From: Exilispira sp.
GTDB lineage: Bacteria; Spirochaetota; JAAYUW01
Assembly: GCA_012517545.1 (NCBI GenBank)
Contig: JAAYUW010000100.1
Span: forward strand, 1 to 47,269
Direction of reading: 5' to 3'
DNA length: 47,269 bases
Positions 1 to 9,375 of this stretch are shown in pieces; position 1 is the first letter of the stretch, and every line of letters starts with the position of its first letter. A model generated the notes under the pieces. That model searched no databases. It was not told where the DNA came from and was given only the letters and a program-made list of their open reading frames with translations. The translations under genes and the position numbers were made by a program.

Positions 1-948
1 AAAAGAAGAAAAATCACAAGTAGTTACAAAGAAGAAGCTAAGAAACTCTTCTTAAAAGTTCAAAAAAAAATGATTCCGGTTTTTATTATTCTTCTTCTTT
101 ATTTTATTATCTATCCCTTGATCTATAATCTTGAAATAGCCAGTTATTTTAACTATATTTTTTTGACGGCAATAATTTTATCATTGATTCAATTTTGTAT
201 ATCAATTGTCGATTTCATCATACAGGCTCGATTTTTGGAACATATCTCGTCAAATTTGACAAAAAAAAATATAAATACAATAAGCTTTATACTCAGGCTA
301 CTAATATGGCTTATTGGGATAATCATAATTTTAAATCAATTTGGATTAAAGATTACCAACTTGCTTGCCGGGCTTGGTATCAGTGGTATTATTATAGCAC
401 TTGCTGCACAGAGTTTATTCTCTGATCTTTTTAGTTATGCATCGATTATTCTTGATAAACCTTTTGAGATAGACGATTTTATTAGTATTGAAGACTTTAC
501 AGGCAAAGTTGAGCATATAGGGCTGAAATCTACCAGATTGCGCTCCATTGATGGTGAACTTGTTGTTATTCCAAATTCTTCATTAACATCTATAAAACTT
601 CGAAATTTCAAGCAGATTGTTAAAAGAAGAGTTGTTCTAAAGCTTAAATTTACAACTTCAAATGGGTATGAAAAGATAGGTGAAGTCAATGAAGTGATTA
701 GTTCAATACTAAAAAATCGCGAAAAGATAGAGTTTGAAAGATGCAACCTTGCAGATATATCCAATCAGGTAGCTTTGTTTTATGTTGTTTACTATATTTT
801 GGCTCCAGATTTTATAGAATTTGTCAATATTCAGCATGATATAAACCTTGAAATACTTCGTAAAATCGAAGAGAAGAAGATTGCGTTCTCATCTGATGTA
901 GTTAACATCGATTATGTTAAACATGACAAAAGGGAAACACAAGCCTGA
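1..948 (+). CDS. MscS-family mechanosensitive ion channel (5' end outside window)
   Basis: Small-conductance mechanosensitive channel family protein of the inner membrane, which would release solutes on osmotic downshock. The reading frame is open from base 1 through the first ATG at 70, and no ribosome-binding site precedes that ATG, so the gene very probably starts upstream and is partial here. Counting from the ATG, hydrophobic helices lie near residues 2-20, 26-50 and 68-88. They are followed by a Gly/Ala-rich pore helix (GLGISGIIIALAAQSLFSD, about 97-115) that is the family hallmark, then the beta-domain with DKPFEIDDFI and VVIPNSSL motifs. The C-terminal domain is short. The family call is firm; the ion or solute specificity and the true N-terminus cannot be seen. 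Confidence 0.88.
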   Translation, partial: KRRKITSSYKEEAKKLFLKVQKKMIPVFIILLLYFIIYPLIYNLEIASYFNYIFLTAIILSLIQFCISIVDFIIQARFLEHISSNLTKKNINTISFILRLLIWLIGIIIILNQFGLKITNLLAGLGISGIIIALAAQSLFSDLFSYASIILDKPFEIDDFISIEDFTGKVEHIGLKSTRLRSIDGELVVIPNSSLTSIKLRNFKQIVKRRVVLKLKFTTSNGYEKIGEVNEVISSILKNREKIEFERCNLADISNQVALFYVVYYILAPDFIEFVNIQHDINLEILRKIEEKKIAFSSDVVNIDYVKHDKRETQA

Positions 949-1075
949 AAATCCTTTATCTTAATGGTTTTGTCTCGTTTATAGTTATTTTTGATTTTTT
1001 CTTAAGCTTTAGATGTAATAAAGGATCATGAGTACTTAAGCATAAAATTGAGCTTTTTTAGATTAAAGGTAAGAT

Positions 1076-2548
1076 ATGAATAAAAAAAACTTTTTTCTTA
1101 CACTTTTATTAACTTTAATAACTGTATTATTTATACTAAATCTTGGTTTTATCAATGATTCGTTAAATTTTAGTGGCTCAAATGCATACTCTATAGCTAA
1201 AGAATTGTCTTCTGCAGAGTATGATGGTAGAAAACCCGGGACCACTGGAAATATTAAAGCTTTAAGATATACTGAGGGACAAATCTCAAAGAATACTGGT
1301 TTTACTTTTTATCATCAGAGTTTTGAAGCTTTAGTACCAGAACTTACAGATACTCCTGTTTTCGAACTTCTAAAAGAGGATGGTTCAACTGTTAAAATAT
1401 ACTATCACAGAAAGGATTTTAAAGAGTATATTGATGGCTATGCCTCAGGGGGTGAATTTGTTTCAAATTTTATTGTTGATAAGGAAAATGTTGAATCTGC
1501 TATAGGAAAAAAGTTTAAGGATAAAATTGTAGTTGTTAATAACAATTATCTAGGCTACCCTTTTGAAGATAAAATATATATCAATGCTGGTGTTAAGGTT
1601 TTAATATTTCCAGTTTCTTCAGAAAATGTTAAAAAAGCCTCAGGTTATGTTGGTGAATCGAAAGAAAAATATATTAAAGATGGATTAAAATTGATCAAGA
1701 TTGGGGTAACAGAGTCTGTATATGACTTTTTGATAAAATTAGACAAAGACAATAAAAATGGCTCAGGTTATAAACTAAAGATATCTGTTCCTTTAATATT
1801 TAAAAAGGTACAAACTGAAAATCTTATCGCCATAAAAATGTCAAACTCTTCAAGTATTAAAAAGGATATAGAGAGCAAATACCTTACTTTAACGGCTCAT
1901 ATAGATCATTTAGGCAAAGATCCTTCTGGCAAGTTTTTTCCTGGAGCTTTAGACAACGGATCAGGTGTTGGTTTTGTTCTGGAAATGGCTCGAGTTCTGT
2001 CTCTAAAAGTTCTTGATGCTAACCTCGTAATTATACTTTTTAACGCAGAAGAAAATGGACTTGTTGGATCTCATTTTTATTCTTTATATCCTCTATTTCC
2101 TCTTGATAAAACAGAAATATTTAACTTTGATATGATCGGAGCAAGTGAGAAATCCGTTTTATCTTTACTTTATTATGAAACCAATTTTTCTTCGAAAATG
2201 ACTAAAGTTTCTAAACAAATAAAGGACTTTTTTTCTCAAGAGGGGAAGTATCTATCGGTAGATAGTATGAGCGAGGATACAGATCATTATTTTTTTAACC
2301 TCTGTGGAACTTCTGCCTATAGTTTCAATCAATTTCCAGAGACTAACTATCATACATATAATGATACTATAGAAAATGTTAGTCCAGTTGAACTTGAATC
2401 TATAGGGAAAACGTTTGAAAAATATATTGTGGCCAACTATTCAACAGAAACAAAAGCTGCAAGTATATCCTTACTAAATCTTCTGCTCATTGCTGGATTT
2501 GTTTTATTAAGATTAAAGCAAGAAATATCTTATGGAAAAAAAATTTAA
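1076..2548 (+). CDS. Membrane-anchored M28-family zinc aminopeptidase
   Basis: Predicted zinc metallopeptidase of family M28, probably facing the periplasm and removing N-terminal residues from peptides. An N-terminal signal anchor (about residues 6-24) and a second hydrophobic stretch near the C-terminus (about 460-480) suggest anchoring at both ends. The expected co-catalytic zinc ligands are all visible: H275 in AHIDHLG, D293 in ALDNGSG, catalytic E325 and ligand E326 in NAEENG, D352 in FDMIG, and H426 in NYHTYND. The region between about 90 and 250 may be a PA-like insert. The start is supported by AAAGGT upstream of the ATG. The 3' end overlaps the next gene by 17 bp, so the two are probably co-transcribed. 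Family assignment is strong; substrate is unknown. Confidence 0.88.
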   Translation: MNKKNFFLTLLLTLITVLFILNLGFINDSLNFSGSNAYSIAKELSSAEYDGRKPGTTGNIKALRYTEGQISKNTGFTFYHQSFEALVPELTDTPVFELLKEDGSTVKIYYHRKDFKEYIDGYASGGEFVSNFIVDKENVESAIGKKFKDKIVVVNNNYLGYPFEDKIYINAGVKVLIFPVSSENVKKASGYVGESKEKYIKDGLKLIKIGVTESVYDFLIKLDKDNKNGSGYKLKISVPLIFKKVQTENLIAIKMSNSSSIKKDIESKYLTLTAHIDHLGKDPSGKFFPGALDNGSGVGFVLEMARVLSLKVLDANLVIILFNAEENGLVGSHFYSLYPLFPLDKTEIFNFDMIGASEKSVLSLLYYETNFSSKMTKVSKQIKDFFSQEGKYLSVDSMSEDTDHYFFNLCGTSAYSFNQFPETNYHTYNDTIENVSPVELESIGKTFEKYIVANYSTETKAASISLLNLLLIAGFVLLRLKQEISYGKKI

Positions 2549-3455
2549 CGAGTATTATGAGTTTATTTCAAAGCAACTCAGCCCAGATGTAGTTAAAAAA
2601 ATATTTTCAGGATTTTCAAAAAAAAGGCCTACTACATTCAGATTAAATCTTTTAAAAGGGGATAGTGATTTTCTAATAAATGAGTTAAAAAAAGAAAACA
2701 TAAATTATAAGAAATCATCTTATATCCCTAATTCATATTTTTCATATAATTTAACAGAACAACACGCTTTACGCCTTGATGTAGTTAAAAAAGGATACAT
2801 ATATCTGCAGAGTTTTTCCAGCATGGTCCCTGCGTATCTTATGGATCCACACGAAGATGAAAAAATACTCGATATGACAGCTGCACCTGGTGGGAAAACA
2901 ACATTGATGTGTAGTCTTTCAAAAAATAAGGCAAAGATCTATGCAAATGAACTTGATAAGATAAGGTATCAAAGGTTATTATACAATATTGAAACTTCAG
3001 GAGCAAAGGTTGAATGTATAAATAAAAGAGGTGAAATTTTGTATAAAGATTATGAAGATTTTTTTGACAAAGTCTTACTTGATGCACCATGTTCGGCTGA
3101 GGGAAGGTTTCAAATTAAAGATGAACATTCCATCAGTGCCTGGTCAAAAAAACTTGTTGAGAATAGTCAAAGTTTGCAATTGAAACTTGCAGTGAGTGCT
3201 CTCAGAACTCTTAAGAAAGGGGGAACTTTTGTTTATTCGACATGCACTTTAAATAAAAAGGAAAATGAGGAAATCTTTCAAAATTTAGCCGAATATTTTT
3301 CTATCGAAGATACAGATGTGCATCCTCTTTTAAATAGGTTACCAAATATTCAGATTGAAAAATTAATTTTAAATTCAAGAAAAATTAGCATATACAGATT
3401 ACTACCTTCAGAGTTTTTTGAAGGATTCACATTGGCAAAAGTTAGAAAATTATAA
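2532..3455 (+). CDS. RsmB/RsmF-type (NOL1/NOP2/Sun) RNA cytosine-5 methyltransferase
   Basis: SAM-dependent methyltransferase that makes 5-methylcytosine in rRNA or tRNA. The Rossmann-fold motif I is DMTAAPGGKTT (from residue 114). The two family cysteines are present: C187 in DAPCSAEGRF (motif IV) and C238 in YSTCTL (motif VI), which in this family form and resolve the covalent RNA adduct. At 307 residues it has the methyltransferase core plus an N-terminal RNA-binding segment, but lacks the NusB-like domain of full-length RsmB and the long C-terminus of RsmF. The exact target cytosine therefore cannot be assigned. It begins inside the 3' end of the M28 peptidase gene, an unusual but translation-coupled partner. 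Confidence 0.88.
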   Translation: MEKKFNEYYEFISKQLSPDVVKKIFSGFSKKRPTTFRLNLLKGDSDFLINELKKENINYKKSSYIPNSYFSYNLTEQHALRLDVVKKGYIYLQSFSSMVPAYLMDPHEDEKILDMTAAPGGKTTLMCSLSKNKAKIYANELDKIRYQRLLYNIETSGAKVECINKRGEILYKDYEDFFDKVLLDAPCSAEGRFQIKDEHSISAWSKKLVENSQSLQLKLAVSALRTLKKGGTFVYSTCTLNKKENEEIFQNLAEYFSIEDTDVHPLLNRLPNIQIEKLILNSRKISIYRLLPSEFFEGFTLAKVRKL

Positions 3456-3667
3456 ATTTTACTTTATAATTTTTATCCATTGAAAAAGGGAAATATAATG
3501 TTAAGTTAATGCTACGGATTGATAGTAGTCATCTTTACCTTCTTTCTATATTTTTATTTAAATATGTAAAAAGAGGCAAGATTTCCACTTTCTTTAATTA
3601 TTTAGTTTTTATTTTTATCCACTAAATAAAGAAGACCCAATTCTATTAACTTTTATAGGGGATTACC

Positions 3668-4390
3668 ATGATAGAGATTATTGATACCAGTAAATCTTAC
3701 GAAAAGGGGAAAAAAGCTGTCGATAGACTAAATCTTAAAATCGGCAACTCAATGATTTTTGGATTTTTAGGGCCTAATGGTGCAGGTAAAACTACTACTA
3801 TAAAAATGATTACAGGTATAATATCAGCCGATGAAGGAGATATTATTGTCGATGGATATTCTATTAAAAAAGAACCATTAAATGCGAAGATGAATTTTGG
3901 TTATGTCCCGGATAACTCGGATATAGTCTGGCGTCTAAAAGGCCTGGAGTACCTCAATTTTATTGCCGATATATACAGAGTTTCAAAAGAAAAAAGAAAA
4001 GAGAGAATAGAAAAATATAGTGAGTTATTTGATTTAAAAGATAATTTGAACCAATACATCACTACATATTCAAGAGGGATGAAACAAAAGCTTATGCTTA
4101 TAGCATCATTACTTAACGATCCCAAAAACTGGATACTTGATGAACCAATAGTTGGCCTTGATCCTATTATTGCTCATGCACTGAAAACAGAAATGCAACA
4201 GAGGGCTAAAGATGGAGGATGTGTATTTTTTTCAACTCATATTCTTGAGATTGCAGAGCAACTCTGTGATAAGATAGCCATAATTAACAAAGGGTGTCTT
4301 CTATTTGAAGGTACGATAGAAGAAGTTAAAGAGGCTAAAAATCAGGAAAATTCTCTTGAACAACTTTTTCTGGAGTTAGTTGATGGATAA
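3668..4390 (+). CDS. ABC-2-type exporter ATP-binding protein
   Basis: Cytoplasmic ATPase of an ABC exporter. Walker A is GPNGAGKTT (residues 35-43), the signature is YSRGMKQK (about 134-141, the variant common in ABC-2 exporters instead of LSGGQ), Walker B plus catalytic Glu is WILDEP (about 153-158), and the switch His is in FFSTHIL. The 240-residue length is that of a single nucleotide-binding domain. Its stop overlaps the start of the permease gene at 4380, so the two form a coupled pair. The exported substrate is unknown; related pairs move antibiotics, peptides or lipids. Confidence 0.9.
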   Translation: MIEIIDTSKSYEKGKKAVDRLNLKIGNSMIFGFLGPNGAGKTTTIKMITGIISADEGDIIVDGYSIKKEPLNAKMNFGYVPDNSDIVWRLKGLEYLNFIADIYRVSKEKRKERIEKYSELFDLKDNLNQYITTYSRGMKQKLMLIASLLNDPKNWILDEPIVGLDPIIAHALKTEMQQRAKDGGCVFFSTHILEIAEQLCDKIAIINKGCLLFEGTIEEVKEAKNQENSLEQLFLELVDG

Positions 4391-6245
4391 AACAATATTT
4401 AAACTTATCGGCTTTAACTTGAAGCAACTTTTACATGTCCAGTTTGAAGGATTATTTTCAAATAAAAATAATAAAACAAAAAATTCAAAGAAAGTTATTT
4501 CACGAATTTTAATGATTTGTCTTTTGATCTATGCTTTTCTTGTTATAGGAGGTAGCTGGGGAGTTTTATGTAACAGTATCTTCAAGTATCTATCTTTGAA
4601 TGATAAAGCTGATATTCAAATCGATGGCCAGAGTGTAAGATTTGATGAATATATTGTCCTTATAATTTCTTTCTTTTTTATAATGATTTTTCTTATCTCT
4701 TTTCTTTTTACATTTCTTTCAATATCAAGCTATCTATCCTTATCAGGCACAGAGGAATATTTTTTAACATTACCGATAAAAAGTACTACATTTTTTGCAA
4801 GTAAGGTCATATATCTTACTCTGGTAAATACAATATACAGTATGCTACTTTCTATTATAACCCTATCTGTCTATGGTTTCCATTTTAAAGTAAGTTTCGA
4901 TTATTATATTATATATCTAATCATCAGTGTTTGTTTAAATTTATTTGCTGTTATGATCTCTATACCTATTTCTCTACTTTTGATAAGGCTGTTCAAGTTT
5001 TTAAAGAACAAAGATACAATGGCTTATTTATCAATATTTATAATTCTCCCACTGGTAATCGGGTATAATATTTTTCAACAAAATATTATGCAAAACATTT
5101 CAGATCCTTCCATGCTTAACAATTTTGCAGTATCCATTGCCAGTATTACTTATAGTTTATCAAAATCCATACTATCTCCAATAATATTTTTTATTGTATT
5201 CCTTGCAAGATTAGCCAGTGGAAGTTTTGGTCTTTTTAGGTATCTTTATTTAATCTTTTCTATACTGTTAGTTACATTTATTTTTTATATAATAGTTGTT
5301 TTATTTAGCAGGATGTATGTATCAATTTTGACAATGACAAATAGATCAAGAAAGACTTCATTTAACTTAAAAAGAAATAGCAATTATAAACAGAAACCAA
5401 TTTATCTGACTATTTTTAAAAAGGAAAACTTATCCATCTTTCGTGAACCATCTTTTTTCCTAAATGGTCCTTTTGTAATTTTACTTTTACCTCTTATTAT
5501 AGGTCTTTCAATCTTTGTTCAGCTCAATACCTCAAAAGGTCTGGATAACGTTTTATCATCACTTAAACAGATGCCAGAGATTTATTACATTTATATCTCA
5601 GTACTTGCCTCGTTTATTTTGAGTAGTTTTGCCAGTATATCCTCTACCTCTATTTCCAGGGAAGGGAAAAGCTTTTCGATAATAAAATCTTTACCGATTG
5701 ATCCATTGCAATACTTCAAAGGCAAAATATCCCATGCTCTCTTCTTTTCTTTTATTTGTATACTTGTAATAAACATCCCACTTTATTTTATTTTCCCGAA
5801 GATCGAACTATTGCTATTTTCTGCCCTGGTGTCATTGTTATTCTCCTTTATTTTTCACCTGATCTCTATTTCTATCGACCTATTAAATCCAAAACTTTCC
5901 TGGGAAAATCCGGTACAGGCTGTAAAACAAAACATGAACGCAGTCTATTCAATATTGATTGGTCTTTTGTTTAGTGTCCTATTCTTTTTTCAGATGAAGA
6001 TATTTTTAGCAGATATACCTACTAAGATATTTGCTAAATTTACAAAAATGCCTTATGATTCCAATAATATTTTTTATACTCTAATGCGAAGAACTTTGTT
6101 TTTAGCAAATGGCACAATAAGGACCGATTACATATTTTGCGCTGGTCTTTTTATCCTTTTAGTTATAGCCAGTCTTGAGTTAGTAGTAATAATTTTAGCT
6201 TTAAAAAATTATTTTAAATCAAGATTCTATAAAATCGAATCATAA
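4380..6245 (+). CDS. ABC-2-type exporter permease, large multi-spanning membrane protein
   Basis: Partner membrane subunit for the ATPase immediately upstream, with an 11-bp overlap. The 621 residues include many hydrophobic segments (roughly 45-65, 92-118, 140-165, 178-205, 215-235, 265-320, 370-390, 405-420, 455-505, 535-555, 585-610), suggesting about 10-12 membrane spans, possibly two fused ABC-2 half-repeats. Two similar 'TLPI/SLPI' loops after a short Ser-rich stretch (LPIKSTTFFASKV near 130 and LPIDPLQYFKGKI near 440) fit an internal duplication seen in long exporter permeases. The sequence does not identify a substrate. No soluble domain is visible. Confidence 0.8.
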   Translation: MMDKTIFKLIGFNLKQLLHVQFEGLFSNKNNKTKNSKKVISRILMICLLIYAFLVIGGSWGVLCNSIFKYLSLNDKADIQIDGQSVRFDEYIVLIISFFFIMIFLISFLFTFLSISSYLSLSGTEEYFLTLPIKSTTFFASKVIYLTLVNTIYSMLLSIITLSVYGFHFKVSFDYYIIYLIISVCLNLFAVMISIPISLLLIRLFKFLKNKDTMAYLSIFIILPLVIGYNIFQQNIMQNISDPSMLNNFAVSIASITYSLSKSILSPIIFFIVFLARLASGSFGLFRYLYLIFSILLVTFIFYIIVVLFSRMYVSILTMTNRSRKTSFNLKRNSNYKQKPIYLTIFKKENLSIFREPSFFLNGPFVILLLPLIIGLSIFVQLNTSKGLDNVLSSLKQMPEIYYIYISVLASFILSSFASISSTSISREGKSFSIIKSLPIDPLQYFKGKISHALFFSFICILVINIPLYFIFPKIELLLFSALVSLLFSFIFHLISISIDLLNPKLSWENPVQAVKQNMNAVYSILIGLLFSVLFFFQMKIFLADIPTKIFAKFTKMPYDSNNIFYTLMRRTLFLANGTIRTDYIFCAGLFILLVIASLELVVIILALKNYFKSRFYKIES

Positions 6246-6528
6246 AACTTGACTGAATTTGAAGTAATGTTAATATTTTTTCGCTTTTCACTGTTTATAA
6301 TAGACCAAAGTTCAAAGCCTAAAGTTAATAGTCCGGAAATAAAATTTTTAATACAATATTAAGTTACAAGGGTATAGTCGGAAGTTCTGGATTAAGACTT
6401 TTATAGAGTGATAGTTGAAAATTGCTTAAGGAAATTATAAGTTTGCAAAAATGATTTTATTTAGTAAATGAAAACCAGTGGAGAGCACTAATTAACGGTA
6501 TTTTTGTGGCAGAAGAGCTAAATTTTAA

Positions 6529-6617
6529 GGAAGGGTGACCGAGAGGCTGATGGTGCACGCTTGGAAAGCGTGTGTACGGGTTAAACTGTACCAGGGGTTC
6601 AAATCCCCTCCCTTCCG
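6529..6617 (+). tRNA. tRNA-Ser (anticodon GGA)
   Basis: Folds as a class II tRNA. The acceptor stem GGAAGGG pairs with CCCTTCC, with G as discriminator. The anticodon stem CACGC/GCGTG closes the loop TTGGAAA, giving anticodon GGA. A long variable arm has the GTAC/GTAC stem typical of tRNA-Ser, and the T-arm is AGGGG-TTCAAAT-CCCCT. The 3' CCA is not encoded. It sits two bases before the SRP RNA, so both are probably cut from one transcript. Confidence 0.95.
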
Positions 6618-6619
6618 AT

Positions 6620-6725
6620 ACTGCAATCTGCCATCCTTGCGTATTTGAGCTATTGAACTCTGCCAGGTCCTAGCGGAAGCAACAGTAGATAGCAAAAATG
6701 CGGTTAGGTAATGGTAGATTGCAGT
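6620..6725 (+). ncRNA. ffs: Signal recognition particle RNA (4.5S-type)
   Basis: Small bacterial SRP RNA. The core domain IV sequence CCAGGTCC-TAGC-GGAAGCAACAG (6663-6685) matches the conserved Ffh-binding hairpin, with the less common URRC-class tetraloop UAGC in place of GGAA. The ends ACTGCAATCT (6620-6629) and AGATTGCAGT (6716-6725) are perfectly complementary, closing the long hairpin, and a T-rich run follows. It lies between tRNA-Ser and dnaX, the same neighbourhood as in many bacteria (SRP RNA-dnaX-ybaB-recR). No promoter of its own was seen. Confidence 0.93.
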
Positions 6726-6862
6726 TTATTTTTTTTATATTTATTAGAAGCTTTTTTTTAAAAATAATGCACAATATCTTATAAAATTCCTAAAGAGATT
6801 GATTCATTTTGCGAATATAATTTAATCAAATTCAAGCAACAATTAAATCCAAGATTTAAAAG

Positions 6863-8875
6863 ATGGAAAAAGAAGAGAAAAGCAACAATTTTTCAACAAA
6901 AGATATTATAACTCTAAAATTTAGACCTCAAAATTTCAATGAATTTATTGGTCAACCTCAAGTTACTGTTCCACTTATAAACTCTGTTAAAAGTGGGAAG
7001 ATCCATCACGCTTATCTTTTTTATGGTCCAAGGGGAGTTGGGAAGACTTCAGCTGCAAGGATTCTTGCCAAGATGTTAAATTGCACAGATGATAATACCG
7101 AAAAACCATGCTTAAAATGTGAGAACTGTATGGAGATTTCCAGCGGAATATCTCAAGATGTCATAGAGATTGATGGAGCTTCGAATAGAGGTATAGATGA
7201 AATCAGAAATTTGCAGAGTACCCTGGTATATGCACCTGTTAAATCAAAATTTAAGATCTATATAATAGATGAAGTGCATATGTTAACTAAAGAAGCTTTT
7301 AATGCTCTTTTAAAAACACTTGAGGAACCACCTGAGCATGTCATATTTATTTTTGCGACAACGGAGATACATAAAGTTTTACCCACAATACGTTCAAGAT
7401 GCCAGCAATACCAGTTTACACTATTTAAGATAACAGATATAGTGTCTCAGATTATCAAAATACTGGATTTTTATAGCATAAAATATGATAACGAAGCACC
7501 AGCACTTATTGCGAAATATGGAAATGGTTCCATGCGTGATGCTTTGTCAATATTATCTCAAGTCATAGCTTATGATGATAGGCAGATAAAAACAGAAAGT
7601 ATTAACTACCTTTTAGGCATATATTCATTTGATTATATAAAAAAAATTATCGAACAAATTGCTTCTAAAGATATTTCAGGAATTTATTCTATATGTTCAG
7701 AACTATATTATCAAGGTCTAAGCATAGAAAATATTTCAAGTCAGATCCTGGAGTTTGTCAGAGTTTTAACATTGCTAAAAAATGGAATAGAAGATATTAA
7801 TATTTTAAATCAAGCTTTTACTGATTACGATGAACTTTCCAGCTTAAAAGATAAATTTACCACTAAAAAACTTGTAATTATGGCCAGAAAGCTTATTGAG
7901 TTTCAAAAATCAATCTCCTCATGGTCAAATCCTTTTTATGCATTTGAAAACCTTCTTGTCAGTTTTTCATTTGAAGATTTATATACAAGTGCAAGTGATA
8001 TACTAAATGCTGCAAATAAAGCTATGAACTCTATCTCCAGCAACTTTAATATGATAGAAAAGAAGCCAGATGAGATAATCTTAAAAAAGGTTCCCATATA
8101 TGATGAAAAAATTATCAAATCAAATCAACCTACGCAAATAGATAAAGCAGAACCAGGGCTGAATAAAGAAGAAAAAAATATTGAACAGGTTTCAGATAGT
8201 AGTAAAAAGATGCATAACGATTCGCGATTTACTAATAAAAGCCCTGAAGATAAAGAGGAATATTTAAAAGCTCAAAAGAATGATAATGATTTAGATAAAA
8301 AAAACGAAAACAATCAGACTGAAAAATCAAATATAAGTATATCATCAGAGCTTAAAGACATACTGGATTCCAAGATAACAATAGATAATATGATCGATAG
8401 AGTTTCATCACAAGGAGAAAATGAGAATACAGAACCTTCAAACGAGGCTATTTTGCCAATAAAAAGCCAGAATAAGGAAGATGCTAAATCTGATAATTTG
8501 AATTATGATGCAACTATAACCACAATAAAATCAAGATTCCAACAGGAAAGCTATGACAATAAAAAGCATGATAAATTTGAAAATACTAATAAAAAAGCGG
8601 AAATGAAAAAAGAAAATGCAAATGAAGATTCTAGTATTGTAAATCTTGATAATAAAAAAGAAAACTCAACTGCTCAAGAGGGTGATTTCGTAGTGCCAAA
8701 AGCGAATGAAATTAAAAAAGACAGGACATCTAATAAACAGCGGATAGATAAATTTGCAAATAATATATCCACATCATTGAATAAAGAGATTAATGAGTCT
8801 AGTATTCCGGAACCCTTTAAGAAATTATTTAAATATTTTAATGGAACTTATTACCAGGAGGATAAAAATGTTTGA
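6863..8875 (+). CDS. dnaX: DNA polymerase III subunits gamma and tau
   Basis: Clamp-loader ATPase that loads the sliding clamp and couples polymerases in the replisome. AAA+ motifs are intact: Walker A GPRGVGKTS (55-63), Walker B with DEVH (136-139) and arginine finger context TIRSRCQQY. The zinc module has C74, C83, C86 and C89. Residues from about 410 to 640 form a very long Lys/Glu/Asn/Asp-rich low-complexity linker, and the protein ends soon after PEPFKKLFKYF. The tau-type C-terminal domain is therefore short or divergent. The 3' end overlaps ybaB by 8 bp. I saw no clear A-run slippage signal separating gamma from tau forms, although A-runs are common in the linker. Confidence 0.95.
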   Translation: MEKEEKSNNFSTKDIITLKFRPQNFNEFIGQPQVTVPLINSVKSGKIHHAYLFYGPRGVGKTSAARILAKMLNCTDDNTEKPCLKCENCMEISSGISQDVIEIDGASNRGIDEIRNLQSTLVYAPVKSKFKIYIIDEVHMLTKEAFNALLKTLEEPPEHVIFIFATTEIHKVLPTIRSRCQQYQFTLFKITDIVSQIIKILDFYSIKYDNEAPALIAKYGNGSMRDALSILSQVIAYDDRQIKTESINYLLGIYSFDYIKKIIEQIASKDISGIYSICSELYYQGLSIENISSQILEFVRVLTLLKNGIEDINILNQAFTDYDELSSLKDKFTTKKLVIMARKLIEFQKSISSWSNPFYAFENLLVSFSFEDLYTSASDILNAANKAMNSISSNFNMIEKKPDEIILKKVPIYDEKIIKSNQPTQIDKAEPGLNKEEKNIEQVSDSSKKMHNDSRFTNKSPEDKEEYLKAQKNDNDLDKKNENNQTEKSNISISSELKDILDSKITIDNMIDRVSSQGENENTEPSNEAILPIKSQNKEDAKSDNLNYDATITTIKSRFQQESYDNKKHDKFENTNKKAEMKKENANEDSSIVNLDNKKENSTAQEGDFVVPKANEIKKDRTSNKQRIDKFANNISTSLNKEINESSIPEPFKKLFKYFNGTYYQEDKNV

Positions 8876-9194
8876 TTTAAAAAAAATACTTGAACAGGCT
8901 AATAAGATTAAAGCAAAAAGCGAACAACTTAAACAGACTCTTTCTACAATAGAAATCGAAGGAAAAGCAGGTGGAGATTTTATCATAATTAAAGGTCTGG
9001 CCTCTGGTAATATAACTTCGGTAACAATATCAGATGAACTGTGGAATTTAAAAGATAAAGAGATGATGCAGGCTATGATTCTTGGAGCTGTAAATAACTT
9101 TTTAGCTACTCAGAAAGAAAAAATTGAAGAACTCTCAAGGGAGCAAATGGGAGATCTGGATATACCAGATATATTTAATTCATTTATTAAGTAA
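8868..9194 (+). CDS. ybaB: YbaB/EbfC nucleoid-associated protein
   Basis: Small DNA-binding dimer of the YbaB/EbfC family, normally encoded between dnaX and recR. The start at 8868 is chosen because an AGGAGG site lies at 8857-8862 with ideal spacing, and it gives 108 residues, the usual family length. An upstream in-frame ATG at 8793 lies deep in dnaX and would add 25 atypical residues. The protein shows the expected N-terminal amphipathic helix, a central GEAGGDFI-like strand region (GKAGGDFIIIKGLASG) and a C-terminal helix. Translation is coupled to dnaX through an 8-bp overlap. Confidence 0.93.
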   Translation: MFDLKKILEQANKIKAKSEQLKQTLSTIEIEGKAGGDFIIIKGLASGNITSVTISDELWNLKDKEMMQAMILGAVNNFLATQKEKIEELSREQMGDLDIPDIFNSFIK

Positions 9195-9375
9195 TATTTT
9201 TAAGTTTCATTTTAAGTTATGTTTTAAATTTTTTCAGCAAGTGAAGCAAACTTTAAGAACTTTAACTTGTTAAAATCCATTTAAAAATAATCTAAGCAGT
9301 TTAAGAAATAGTGTTTTATAGATATTCATACAAATAGAATAGATAACGGTAATGAATATAATCTAAAGGCATAAC

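Noticed and set aside
8793-8867. Longer YbaB reading frame from an ATG at 8793
   Set aside because: It overlaps dnaX coding by 75 bases, lacks a ribosome-binding site, and the extra residues are not part of the family; the AGGAGG at 8857 serves the ATG at 8868.
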